Assembly (NCBI GenBank): GCA_031472005.1
Contig: PZJY01000012.1
Coordinates: 1,736,001 to 1,800,000, forward strand
Source of the DNA: Tetracladium setigerum
Taxonomy: Eukaryota > Ascomycota > Leotiomycetes > Helotiales
DNA length: 64,000 nt
Direction of reading: 5' to 3'
Shown piece by piece: positions 12,009 through 23,646 of the stretch; the first letter of the stretch is position 1; every line of letters starts with the position of its first letter. Both the position numbers and the translations under genes were made by a program. Below the pieces are notes generated by a model. The model did no database searches and was not told the origin of the DNA. It was given only the letters and a program-made list of their open reading frames with translations.

Positions 12009-14235
12009 ATGGCGTGGCGACAACAAGGAAGCACCGGCTCTAACAATATTCCTTTGGGAAACAGACGCAAGTTCCCTGGTGGCAACGCATCTCCAACTCG
12101 CGATGATGGAGGCTACAATTCGACCGACCAGCCAACGTCCAACTTCTCTGAGGACCGTGGCTACAAACGCGGCCGCAGCCCAACTAGAGGTAGGTTCCTT
12201 ACCCTCGAGTATCTGCGATCGCATACTAAATCTGCAGCAGCTGTAAAGGATGAACCTGCTGGAGAGGACGGCGCCCGACGTCGCAAGAAGCGAAATCGTT
12301 GGGGAGACGCCACTGAGAACAAGGCAGCAGGCTTGATGGGTCTTCCAACCGCGATCATGGCCAACATGACCAGTGAACAGTTGGAGGCTTACACATTGCA
12401 CTTACGTATTGAAGAGATCAGTCAGAAGCTCAAGATCGATGATGTTGTACCGGCAGATGGTGACAGGTAAACAGTCTCCCCCATCCCCTCCCCTCTCCAA
12501 CCAACTCACAAACCGCTAACCATTCTACAGATCTCCATCTCCTGCTCCACAATACGATAACTTTGGTCGCCGTGTCAATACTCGAGAATTCCGATACCGC
12601 AAGCGTCTTGAAGATGAGCGTCACAAGTTGATTGAGAAAGCCATGAAGGTCATTCCAAATTACCATCCGCCACAAGATTATCGCCGTCCTACTAAGACAC
12701 AGGAGAAAGTCTACGTTCCGGTCAATGACTACCCAGAGATTAATTTCAGTATGATTGCTAACCCTCTAACCTTTCTAACCTTACCCCCTTCCTTCCCTAT
12801 CTCTTTTCTTTTCTCGTGTGACTCTGCGTGGCATTGGAGATTCTGCTACGCAGTGTCATCACTAACCCGTCATACACAATTTGCTATTAGCTTTTAATCA
12901 CCTACTAACACCTAGCGCTCGCTCACTAAAGTTGGATTACTTATTGGTCCTCGTGGCAACACCTTGAAGAAGATGGAGACAGAATCACAAGCCAAGATTG
13001 CCATTCGAGGAAAAGGATCCGTCAAGGAAGGAAAGGGCCGTTCCGATGCCGCTCACACCAGCAACCAGGAGGAAGATCTTCATTGCTTGATCATGGCCGA
13101 TACCGAGGAAAAAGTCAACAAAGCAAAGAAGCTGATCCACAACATCATTGAAACAGTAAGTCATCCCCTTCTTTAATCAACAAATCTAACAGTTGCCAGG
13201 CTGCCTCCATCCCAGAAGGTCAGAACGAGCTCAAGCGCAATCAACTTCGTGAACTTGCTGCCCTCAACGGTACTCTCCGTGACGATGAGAACCAAGCCTG
13301 CCAGAACTGCGGACAAATTGGACATCGAAAGTACGACTGCCCTGAGCAGAAGAACTTCACTGCCAACATCATCTGCCGTGTTTGCGGAAATGCTGGGCAC
13401 ATGGCTAGAGATTGTCCCGATAGGTATGTTCTTCACCTTCATTTGAAAAGCAGAATCCTAACATCTCACAGGCAGCGTGGAGCCAACTGGCGCAATGATG
13501 GTCCACCAACCGGGCCTGCAGGTGCAGCCCGCATTGGTGGCGGAGATGCTGTTGACAGAGAGTACGAGGTAAGCAACATTCATCTTTACACGGATAGCCT
13601 CTTTACTAATATCTTCCTAGCAACTTATGCAAGAACTTTCTGGAGGTGCCCCTGCTGGCGAAGCTCCTCGACGCATCGAAGCTGGTCCTGGCGGCTATGA
13701 TCAACCTCCTCCAGCAGATGATGTTAAGCCTTGGCAACGTGGTCCAACCGGAGCTGCTGCGCCATGGCAAAAACGAGGTGATGACCGCGGAGGATATGAT
13801 ACTCGTGATGCCGGACCTCCCAGACCATCAGGAAACGCTGCACCATGGGCCAACAAGGACCGTGGAAATGATACTCGTGGCGGAGATTACTATGGCGGAA
13901 ACAACCACAACGGCGGCTATAATGGAGCTCCATCTGGAAACGCTGCCCCTTGGCAACAACAGCAAAATGCCCCTCCGGCATATCCAAGTGGGGGCTACTC
14001 TGCTCCTGGCTACGGCTCTGGCTATCCTCCTCAACAAGCCATGGGCGCCCCGCCTGGCCTTGCTCCCGGATTGACTGGCGCGGGTCTCACTGCTCTTCTC
14101 CAACAATTTTCGGCGAACAATGTCCCTCCACCACCACCTCCTCCTGGATCGGCTCCTCCCCCACCTCCCGGAAGTGCTCCTCCACCACCGCCAAGTGATC
14201 TCCCTCCACCACCTCCCCAGGACGTTAGAATGTAG
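12009..14235 (+). CDS. BBP: Branchpoint-bridging protein (splicing factor 1 homologue)
   Basis: Seven exons: 12009-12189, 12241-12466, 12531-12748, 12932-13155, 13200-13423, 13472-13568 and 13621-14235 (594 aa). Order: a U2AF ligand motif RRRKKRNRWG with Trp81; a helical segment (SEQLEAYTLHLRIEEISQKL); the KH/QUA2 RNA-binding domain with the GPRG loop near residue 215; two CCHC zinc knuckles (C317/C320/H325/C330 and C342/C345/H350/C355); and a Gly/Pro-rich tail ending in polyproline. This is the complete SF1/BBP (Msl5) plan. The protein binds the intron branch site and bridges it to U2AF at the 3' splice site in the commitment complex. Exon 3 ends in INF and exon 4 resumes IGLLIGPRGNT, confirming the 183-nt intron. 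The start lies in TTATGG just upstream of the conserved basic N-terminus. Confidence 0.95.
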
Positions 14236-14731
14236 GATATTGACTTGCGCGATCATTCTACTAATGTGAAATTCTTGGTTTCTAACACTTTAGCATACTA
14301 TCGTGGGTTGATCAATAATGGAGGATGGTCATCTGATTTTTGCTTTTTTTTGCCCGAAGGTTTATTGCCGCTGTTTTATCGGCCGGATACACAAGTGTAC
14401 AGATAGTTACGAAAATGCGAAGTTTTTTTTTATTAAAACCTTAGGGGTAAGAGCCTATATTGGTATTCTTTTCCTTGACAGCATTTTGGTGTGTAAATGC
14501 GGACATTGCAAAGGTTGCATTTGGTGGCAATTTGTATTTGTTTTAGATATCACATCGTGTTTCTTTCCTTCTCACATCGACATTTCAATCGTCTCATATC
14601 TCTGTGCGTCTACTAACAAACTCCAAAGTCTTGCTTCATTACTGTCAGGTGACGCAAATCCTATCTCTAAAGATCAAAAATCAAATCAAACACACTTCAC
14701 CACAAGCGGCTACATTACGCTCATTGTCCGC
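14236..14731. other. Convergent intergenic region
   Basis: Shared 3' space of the BBP gene (plus) and the coiled-coil gene (minus). T-rich runs at 14341-14350 and 14425-14433 could serve 3'-end formation. No gene is seen. Confidence 0.45.
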
Positions 14732-17700
14732 TCAGGAATCTCTAGCACGCTTGCTCGCCGGTGCCCCTTGTGGGTCAAAATCGTCATCTTCAACTTCCAT
14801 CTCGTAGTCACCGTCACGGTCCCTGTTACGTTTCTTCGTAACACCAACTTTCGCCGCTTGCTCACCGGCTAGTATCTTTGCTTTCTTGATGACTTTGCGT
14901 TTCTCTGGTTTGGAAGGGGTTGGCTCTTCGCTGTCAGAAAATATTTCTTCTTCGTCGTCATCCTCATCGTCGCCTTTGGCTGGGACAAACCTGCCATCTT
15001 TTACGGTTGATTTCTTGCTTTTGCCCTTGGCTTTCTTTGTTCTCCGGGCTGCGGGCTGTGTGGCTGGAGTTTCCGCTAGATTGGCTTCTTTCGATGGGCT
15101 GTCCTCTTCCAGTGCTGCTCCTTTTTTCGATGCTGCCTTTGCAGATTCATTTTCCCCATAGTCTGACACCTCATCGTCACTGGATGTCAAATCCTCCTCC
15201 TCATCATCGTTACCCGGTTTCTTTAGCTTTGGCTGGGCGATCTTCCCGATCGGTCGCTTACCCTTCCCTTTCATCTCAGCGGATGGCTTAACATCAGAAC
15301 CGCCTGCTGCTGCCTCGGTACGTTTCTTGATACTGTCTGGTGTAATGGGGTTCTCATCTTCTCTGTTTATGTCGGCGTGGTCAAACATCAGTGTTTCTCC
15401 ATTCGGACCTACAATCGGCTGGTATCTGGTTGTCTTCTTGGGAATCGTGAATTGGGCTCCTTTCCAATTCAATTTTGCCCATTCTTGTTGCTGTCTGATG
15501 GCCGGGTCCAATCTTAATCTCGTCTTTGGTCGCTTGCTATCTAATTGCTTCCGTTTGTCCTGATACTCTTTGAGGAAACGTTTTCGACGCTCCTGCCACG
15601 TTTCATTGCTACCTGGGAATTGTTAGAAAATGTTCTTCTATTCATTCACGAGATGTTGACATCACTTACATTCCAGTAATTGGCCCTCGAGCTCTGCAAC
15701 ACGCTTTCGAAGGACATCAATTTGACTCTGCAGTCCCTCGTCGCCACCGGCACTAAGAGCCGCAATTTCTTCGTCCTGTTCTCGCGCATGTGCTCTTGCA
15801 ATCTCAATCTCATTGTCAAGGTCTTCAATTCGAGCCTCAAGTTGTGCAATTTCATCGTCGAGTTGTGCAATGTAAGACTCGTGTCCTTGAATGTCCTGCT
15901 CTAGGCCTGCTATATGCGCGGCATGTGCGACGGCTGATGTCTCCTTGCCATCAGCATGTGCCTCATCATCCTCATCAACGCTTCGTTCCTCCTCTTCCTC
16001 CTCAGTCTCAACGTCTCTGTTCGTTTTAAGTTCATAGAGCTCCTGCTTGAGAGCTCTTACTTGATCTTGACAGTCTTTGGCCTGTTGATCACGCTTGAAA
16101 ATCTCCTCCTTGAAGGCTTTCTCTCTGGCTTTTTGTTTTTCGTTGACGTTGTCATAAGCCTGTTGGCATTCTTTGAGTTCCAATCTGTGCACATCTATTT
16201 GAGCCCGAAGCATGTCATATGTTTCGCTATGGTCACTTCCCTGGTCGTCTCTCTCTTCCTGTTCGTATCTGTTGACCCGCTTCCTAAGCTCGCTTACCGT
16301 GTCCTGAAGTTGAACAATTCTGATCCGGTCTTCTGTACGTTGTGTTGGATTGAAGTCCTCCCTGTTATCCGCTTCCTTCTTGTCGAGAAGCTTGTGAAGC
16401 TCGTCCACCTCTTCTTGGAGATCAGTCAACAGCTTTTCATCCACCGCGTATTTATCGAGTGGTTCCTTGAGGCTGTCTAGCTTCTCTTGAATCTGTCTGG
16501 ATCTTTCGCGATGTGTACTCTCGCTTACAGCTTCGCTTTCTTCGTCCTCCGCAACTTGTGCTTCCGCCACATCGATCCTCTTGTTGAGCAAGTCTACCTC
16601 GTCTTGACATCGCTGAAGCCTCTCACGGAGATGCATTGTCTCGTCTTCACGTATCTGGGATTCGAGTTCAGTTTGGCGTTTCTTGAGTCGGCCAATCTTT
16701 CTTAGCAGCTTGGTAACTGTAAGTATTAGGCTCTCGTCCGACATGGCGTCATCACCGGCATCGCTGGAGTCGCTGGAATCGCTGGAATCGCTGGAATCGC
16801 TGAAACTGTCAGAAGTTTCTCTTTCGGATTTTAGCTGCAAGTATTTCTCCTTCAATTTACTATATGCTCTGCCGAGGGTTCCGGCTTCTTTCTGCAGATC
16901 TTTGATGATGAGATCCTGTGCATAAATCACTTCCTCGTCAGAAGGCGGTTTGTCGTCTTCGATGTTCTCGGCATCTTCATCATCCTCACTGCCAGCCGCT
17001 GGGTGTTCCTCGTCAGAAAGCAGTTTGTCGTCTTCGATGCTCCCGGTATCTTCATCATCCCCACTACCAGCCGCTGGGTCTTCCTCTGAGTCTCCCTCGC
17101 TTTCGCTCGCGCTGTCAGCATCAGATTGATCTTCTTGTTGTTCTTCTAAAGGCGCTTGTCTTGTGTGTCGCTGTTCACATTCCCTAAGTCTTGCCTTATA
17201 GTCCCTACGGTCCTCTGAAGCCTTCCGCAGCTCGTCTTCTAGAGCATCATTATTCAATTCAAGTCTTGCAGCCTCATTTTCCCATGCTTCTACATCCTGC
17301 TGACTCTTTATCGCGTCCTGTTTCAGACCATCAATTTCTGCTTTTAGATCCTGGATTTGTTGGTTGAACTGCAGCACAGTTACGGTAGAGTTTATGAGTG
17401 CGTTGATAGTATCTCCTGGAGTACCCTTTCCCTTCAAGTCTTCTCTTAGGTGGTGGAGAGCTACAATAGTATCTTGCAAATCCTTGTCCTCGTTGCCTTC
17501 AGAAGTTTCCGCTTTTCGGGTGTCTTCTTGAAGTCTCCTGCTCAGTCCTGCGAGAATCTGAGCATGGAAATCATTGGCTCTAAGAGTAGCTTGATCCTTC
17601 AGGTCTTTTTGGAGATCCTCAATTTTACGACTAGCATTATGGAGACTCTGAGTGAGGTATTCCTTAGCTCCAAGAGTAGCTAGATTCCCCAGTTCGTTTT

Positions 17701-20037
17701 GGAGATTTCCAACTTCACGATTAGCTTTATCGAGATCCTTTCTCAAAATCCTGACCACCGTGATAATATCCAAGTCAGGATTGCTGTCAAAACCAGTAAT
17801 TTGGGAATCGATCCACTCGATTTCTTTATCAGCATTTGCTACTTCTTGTTGGTCGCCTGCCTCTTCCGCTGCGCCTCTTTTACCTCTGATCTCAGCACGC
17901 AGAGTATGAAAACGAGTGATAGTCGTTTGGCGTAGAAGATCGTTCCGATCGCTGTTCTGTGATGCTCTTCGAATAGAATTGTTCGCTTCCACGAGCTTAG
18001 CTTCCAGCTTGTCAATCTGCTCATTCAATTGCAGATTATCTGCTTCAGCTGCCCTTTTGTACACATCGATTACTGTAGACTCTTTGTTCTTCGTCAAATA
18101 TTTCTTGAGGTTGTTGATCTGCTTCTGCATGTTTGCTATTGTCCTCTTACTTTTCTCCGCAGCAGCATCTGCTTCTTCCCGGATCTTCTTGACTTGCGCT
18201 TGTAGCTCGCTATCGGTATAATTAGGGGACTTCTGATTCTGCTTGAGCAGTTTGATCTCGTTCGCGTAATCCTGATTCGCCTGATTAAGATTGTTCGTGA
18301 GGTCTTTCAACTTCCGCTTAAACCTCTCTATTCTCTTGACGCAGTCGTCGGCGGCAGTTTTCGCTTCTTCCTCGAGTCTCAGAATTCGTTTCAACTGGTC
18401 ATTGATGATATCTTTCGTTGGCCTGTCGGCTTTCACTGCGTCCATGGCTTCTCGGAGCTCTCTCGCGTGCTTTACATTTTCCTCCACGCAAGCATCCTTC
18501 AGATTTCTGAGCTGCTTCTCCAAGGTCCTGACTTCCTCTTCCGCCTCAAGCACGCGTCTTCTTCCTTCTTGAATGATATTGGTCAGAGATGATTCATCTA
18601 GTCTGATCTTGGTGTTCAACCAGACATAAAAGGTATATTGTGGATCTCCGGGATCAAGCGATTGCAACTTATTGGCAACTCCTTCCACGCTATCTTCCGC
18701 GAGTTCATTGCCAGAATTATTGGTTCTTGTCGGACTGTTGGAGATCTGCTGTTCGAGTTGTGTTCTCTGGTTCTGTTCTTCGTTGATTTGCTTTTTCTGT
18801 TCGGCTACCTCTGTCTGGAGTTTCTTCAGTTGTACTCGCAGATTCGCCAGTTCCTCTTCATCTCTTGCATCAGTGTCGGTGGGGGAATGTTCATCTTGAA
18901 AAACCCCAGAGTTGGCAGGTAATTCTCCAGAATCTTTTTCGTCTTCGCACTTCTTCAATAGCACCCTCACCCTCTCGAGCTCGTCCGTCAATTGTTGGAG
19001 ACTTGTTTGATTTCTGGAATGCAAATTGAGTAAGACCCCAACCTCCTCATCAGACAGCCCGCTGTTTTGATTATTGGCAATGAGTAGTAACGCGGCATTT
19101 GCAGCTCCTGCGGCAGAACCTTCGCTGGCAGCACGTTCGTTATGCTGTGTTGAATAATGTTGTGAAGCCAATGCCGGATTTGAATCGATGAGATTCTGGA
19201 TCGCAGTCATCACTTCAACCGTCGTTCCGTTGCAACGTTCAGAAAAGTCCTGGAACACTTTCAATTGTTGCTTCAAACTCGTGATTTGCGCCTTCAAATT
19301 GTCGCTGTCCTCGTTGTTGCCATCATCAACTTCTGTGTCCTTGCGCTTCGACGACTTTTCACAATCCTCGGCTCTTCTCTTCCACTCATCTGCCTCCTTC
19401 TTGTACCTCTCTGCCTCCTGTTTATACTCATCGGCCTTCTCCTTCCATGTCTCTTTCCCCCTAAATGCATTTCTCTGAAATCTCCTCTCCCATTCCACTA
19501 TCTCATTCTTCATATCGTGAGCCTCCTTCTGGAACCCCGCAACCGCTCTTCATCACCACCCAACCACGTCTCAAAAACTTTCTTTTCTCCCGAAATGTGG
19601 AACTCCTCATCATCACTCAAGCCCTCAAAGAAAGACCCAAGCACCCTCGTCAACTCCTTCAAACCAAGCTCCATTTGCTCTTGCGCCTTGTCATATCTCT
19701 CTTGCGACCTACGCCTCTTCTCGTCTTCATCAGAACTCGCCTCATCATGATCTCTCAACTGTTCTACTAATTTAAGTTTCTCATGTCGCAGCGTATTGTA
19801 TTCTTCCCCCAAGCTCTTGAGTTCATCCTGCCATGCGATCAAGAGTGAGGAGGGACTGTTATTTTTCTCCAATATTTTGAGGATTCGGAGTTCGGCTGAG
19901 TACCTTTCGTCAGAAGGAAGTGGTGGTGGGATGTATTGTGGTGATAATTGATTTGAGGGACTGGATATGAAGGAGGAGGAGGAGGAAGAGGGAGGTTCTT
20001 GTGGGCTGCCGGGTGGATGGTCTGGTGTTTTCGACAT
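14732..20037 (-). CDS. Giant coiled-coil protein (frameshifted in this sequence)
   Basis: I read one gene of about 1749 aa that is split in this sequence. The N-terminal ORF starts at the ATG at 20037 (MSKTPDHPPGSPQEPP) and stops at 19510. A second frame opens at the ATG at 19513 and runs to 15670, then through a 57-nt intron (15613-15669, GTAAGT/CCCAG) to 15612-14732. One extra C in the CCCC at 19535-19538 would fuse both frames. Most of the length is heptad-rich coiled coil (Glu/Lys/Gln/Leu). A 75-nt acidic unit is duplicated at about 16933-17082 and a Ser-Ser-Asp tract lies at 16756-16805. The C-terminus is basic and Lys-rich after RRKRFLKEYQDKR. It resembles golgin, myosin-tail or SMC-like rods only in composition, so no function is given. 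No signal peptide or transmembrane helix is seen. Confidence 0.7.
16756..16805. repeat. 9-nt tandem repeat coding Ser-Asp-Ser
   Basis: The unit tcgctggaa is repeated about five times inside the coiled-coil gene and encodes a run of Asp-Ser-Ser on the minus strand. It is a likely site of length variation. Confidence 0.7.
16933..17082. repeat. Two imperfect tandem 75-nt copies (acidic segment)
   Basis: Two adjacent copies of about 75 nt differ at a handful of positions. On the minus strand they code an acidic unit with the core IEDDK(L/P)(L/P)SDEE. The length is a multiple of three, so the duplication keeps the frame. Confidence 0.7.
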
Positions 20038-21186
20038 TGTGCGGTTGGCGGTGTGTAGTGCACACACACACTGGAGACTCCTGGTTGTCTTCAGATAGGG
20101 TCAGAATTATGCCTTAACCTTTCGATATTCGAGCTGGGAAATACTTTTTGCACTCCAAGAGATTTTTCGCGATGCCATAAATTCGCAATGGCAGAGAATT
20201 GTTTTTGAATCCAAACAAAGTGGTTTTGTTGTCTCTAAGGTTTCTTTCTTAACAAAAGTTTATTGGGCTTTGTCTTGACGCTTGTATTGAAGTAATTGTA
20301 ATATAGACGTTTAAAAAATGTTTTCAGTTTGGTAGGTGGGAGATAATTGAAGGTGTCTCTTTGTGTGGTGGAATGTTTTGCTCAACAAAGGACAAAGAAA
20401 GCTTTGTGGGTGTTTCGAAGTTTCTTTCAGTTGGCGATGCATTGTTTCCGGATGCGAAAGAGAGCTTTAAAGGTGAGTTTTATACTGCCCTGTTGCTTTT
20501 CTTAGTTATGCTTGATTTTGAGAGAACCACTTGTGCAGCGAACGTATCTATTTTTTTGCGACTCCTCGACCAGAGAGCTCATGCTACTTCAACATCATCT
20601 TATGTACTTGACCAAAACTTTGTCATATAATCCCAATCATTGATCTAGTATAATCATTCTTGAAAGCTTAAGATTATTTTCTTGATGGGATGGCCAGTTT
20701 TCTTTGAAGTGTTGCGGGACGTATTTACACAAGAAGCAGTTTCACACACTCCCACAGAACTAGTACTCATCAAAGACGACTCTAGATCAAACGATCCAGT
20801 CTATTGATTTGGTATAGTTCTGTACAGCCAGTCCTCGCATTGTCATACAGTACAGGAACGAGAGCACATAATTCAGCCGAATCAAGGATCCGGTCGGTTC
20901 GAGGCGCGCCTCTTTACTCGTAGAGTATATATTGATATAAGAATAAAACATAAACTCTATATGCGTGTATGCCATAACTAGCTAGGTGGTATTATATAGG
21001 TACCTATCTGCTCATCTGTTGTTTCTTGTTGTTTAGAACCTAGTATTTTCAATCCCTTGGCACTAACCTTTGAAATGCCTGCTTAGTAATAATGTCAACA
21101 TCAACATCGACTCACACTATCAGGACAGTTCGAGCTCCCACATAACATACCAGACAAGCTCAACTGGTCAGACACAAACTAACGCA
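20038..21186. other. Divergent intergenic region, ~1.15 kb
   Basis: Separates the coiled-coil gene (minus) from the F-box gene (plus). Short ORFs at 20361-20630 have a non-ATG start and no family likeness. A TATAGGTACCTAT palindrome lies at about 20995-21007. Nothing else is supported. Confidence 0.45.
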
Positions 21187-22773
21187 ATGTCATCCGCTTT
21201 CCTCCCCATTCCCCCCGAAGTTGTCTCTCGTATCTTTCAGAGCTGCGGAGATTTCGCAGATGTGTTGGCGCTGGCGACAACGTGTAAGCGCCTGCAATCG
21301 ATATGGGCTGCCGAAACAGGAACTATCATATGGGAGGTTGGGAGAGCTTCTTTATTGTCGTTTAATGAGGCACTGATTGCTGTGAGTCCATGACCTGTAC
21401 ATTTGTCACAAGAAAAGTTAGTCAAAAGCCTAGCTTCCTCTGCAGCACTTAGCTAGTTGGGTGTCTTGAATCTGAGAATCTGACTGAGAATTTAGGTACG
21501 TTCAATTCAGATTATTAAAGATTGCTATGTCGAAGACGGTCAATTTCAGCTGTTCAAGATGGTCTCTCCACCTGATATTGACATACCCTCATTGAGCGGA
21601 AGATCACGGAAACCAACCGTGCCTGACTTGAAAGCTGTCTTGGATTTGCGTCACCTCGTGCGCTACCTTGAGTACACTGCTCTCCTTCCAACTAGAATTG
21701 AGGATTCATGGGGACCCGGAGCAGACCATCTGCTTGATGAATCGCCCTATCTTCTCCCAAGTTGGCAGGAGGGATTTTACCGAGCTGCCTACAGGTCGTT
21801 CATCGCGGGGTCGGTTTTGGCCAAATTCTATCTGGACCCGATACTCACCGCCCGAGAGGATGACCGCGGTTTTTTACGTGATGCGACCTACAGCCTTAAT
21901 AACCAAGCCGAATATTATGGGCGAATTCTGGATTCGCCTATACACGTGCGCGAACTTGAGTTATTGAACAAAGTCCCGATTTACAACTTTACCCCGCATC
22001 CCGACTGGGAGAGTTGCTTTGGCCCGTTTGGCGACTGGCTAGTTGGAGGGATACGGGAGAGACTCGACGTTCCAAAGAGCGAGGATGCCCAGCTCGTTGA
22101 GAGAGAAGGAGAAGTGCTGAAAGAGGTCTTGCAACTTCTCGTCTTTTATGGACAACTATCCGATATGAAGGGAAGTCTCCTGGGCAGCACCATCGAGCCC
22201 GTCTGGAGTCGTCACCGCCTTAGACCAGACGGAAGTTGCATCTGTCAAAAGCAGAGGGAACCCGAAAACGAGACTTTAAGCGAACTCCTTATACGCGACA
22301 GGGCACACAAGGACAAAGTGCGTGCCGCGAAAACTCGCACTGTACCAGTCGTGTTTTTGGGCGACTACATCAGCCAGACGGTCGAGCTGAGCGCAGATGC
22401 CTCTGAATTCGGCAAGGAATCTTGCGTGTTTGACCTACCACCCCGTGAGATAGAGGACACGGAGCTGCCTGAACTTTGGGAACTTTGTGCGTTGATGCAC
22501 TGTATGTCTGGGAGACCGAACCATGTGAATGGTCACCCGGCTCCACACCCACCGCTGCACCTGTTCTCTTTCTTGCTAAGGAGTCACTTTGGCTATCAAT
22601 TTGACGAGCTTGCTTTCGAAGTCAATGTGGATCATCCCGTGTACGAGAATTTCATTCGACAGGGGAAGATCTTCTCGTCCGAGGGTGGGTGGGACGGATT
22701 GCTTACTTCGGTGCGTCCGGAGCATGTGGTGAGTTATAGTCAGCTTGGTTGGGCAGATATGGTTTACGATTAG
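21187..22773 (+). CDS. F-box domain protein (490 aa)
   Basis: Exon 1 is 21187-21381 and exon 2 is 21496-22773. The 114-nt intron has GTGAGT/TTTAG ends and phase 0. Residues 1-40 form an F-box (PIPPEVVSRIFQSCGDFADV, then LALATTCKRLQSIW), which would contact Skp1 in an SCF ubiquitin ligase. The remaining ~430 residues are Trp/Asp/Glu-rich and helical (SYLLPSWQEGFYRAAYRSF-like segments) with no visible LRR, WD40 or Kelch repeats. This is the usual layout of the large, lineage-expanded fungal F-box families. The substrate is unknown. The ATG at 21187 follows a CA-rich leader, and the upstream in-frame extension is low-complexity and probably untranslated. Confidence 0.82.
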
Positions 22774-23646
22774 GGGGAGCTTAAAGATAGAATTACTGGC
22801 TGCTGCTGGGTGGATGGTTTGACTAGATCGCATGAATATGAGAACAATATTTCTCTTCGAAGATACTCCGTCTTTCTTTTAGTTTTAATATTTCCAAATA
22901 GTTAAGCGTATGCTGAGAAGATGATTAGTCTCGCGCTCATTTTACCTTTATAAACTAAGATAATTGGCCTTTGTTAATAGCCTAAGAAATTGAAGACAGA
23001 AGTGAGGCATAATCGCTACAAGCTACCCGACTTGTCGTCTTAAAATGACTTGGAAGACTACCTTCTATATCCGACTCCGCTAAACAAATTTCAGTAGTAA
23101 AATTATATAGAGAAAAGAATTACAACTTCTTATTTGACTATTTAAACTTCTAAAAAGCCAGCCCCTAAGATGCAAGCTCGATATGATATCGCAATAGGTA
23201 ATTAAAACCTATACCCCAATTAAACATAAGTGACTGGGAACTGCTCACTCAAAGAAGACCACCCATTCGTGAAAAAAAAAACCCTGATTTTCAGACCTCA
23301 GAATCCAATTGATCATATACTTAAGACAAGGCTTTAAAGTGCTATGGAAAAACATCTACCAACCTTGGACATTGCTCAGAAATGGCACCCATAATTCAAG
23401 GAAAAGTGGCTTGAAAGTAATGAATATCAGGACCTCGTGAAAATTTTCTGGGTTGATCGATCACATTCGACATTTCTCCTAAATCATCTGTCCTAGAAAC
23501 ATTGCTTGAAAGTTTAAAGTCTGTAGGACTGAAAATAAGTTGACAAGTTTGCAGCGCGAGCCTACCATCCCCACTTCCAATTAATCTAGATCCTAACGAA
23601 CAACACAATAATGGAGATGGTGAAAAGTCTATATCAAATCCATGGC
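22774..23646. other. Convergent, AT-rich intergenic region
   Basis: Lies between the 3' ends of the F-box gene and the aspartic protease gene. About 22860-23290 is markedly AT-rich with many in-frame stops, unlike its neighbours. It may be a decayed repeat (see findings). No intact ORF. Confidence 0.45.

Noticed and set aside
20361..20630. 89-codon plus-strand ORF
   Set aside because: Starts with TTG, no homology-like pattern.
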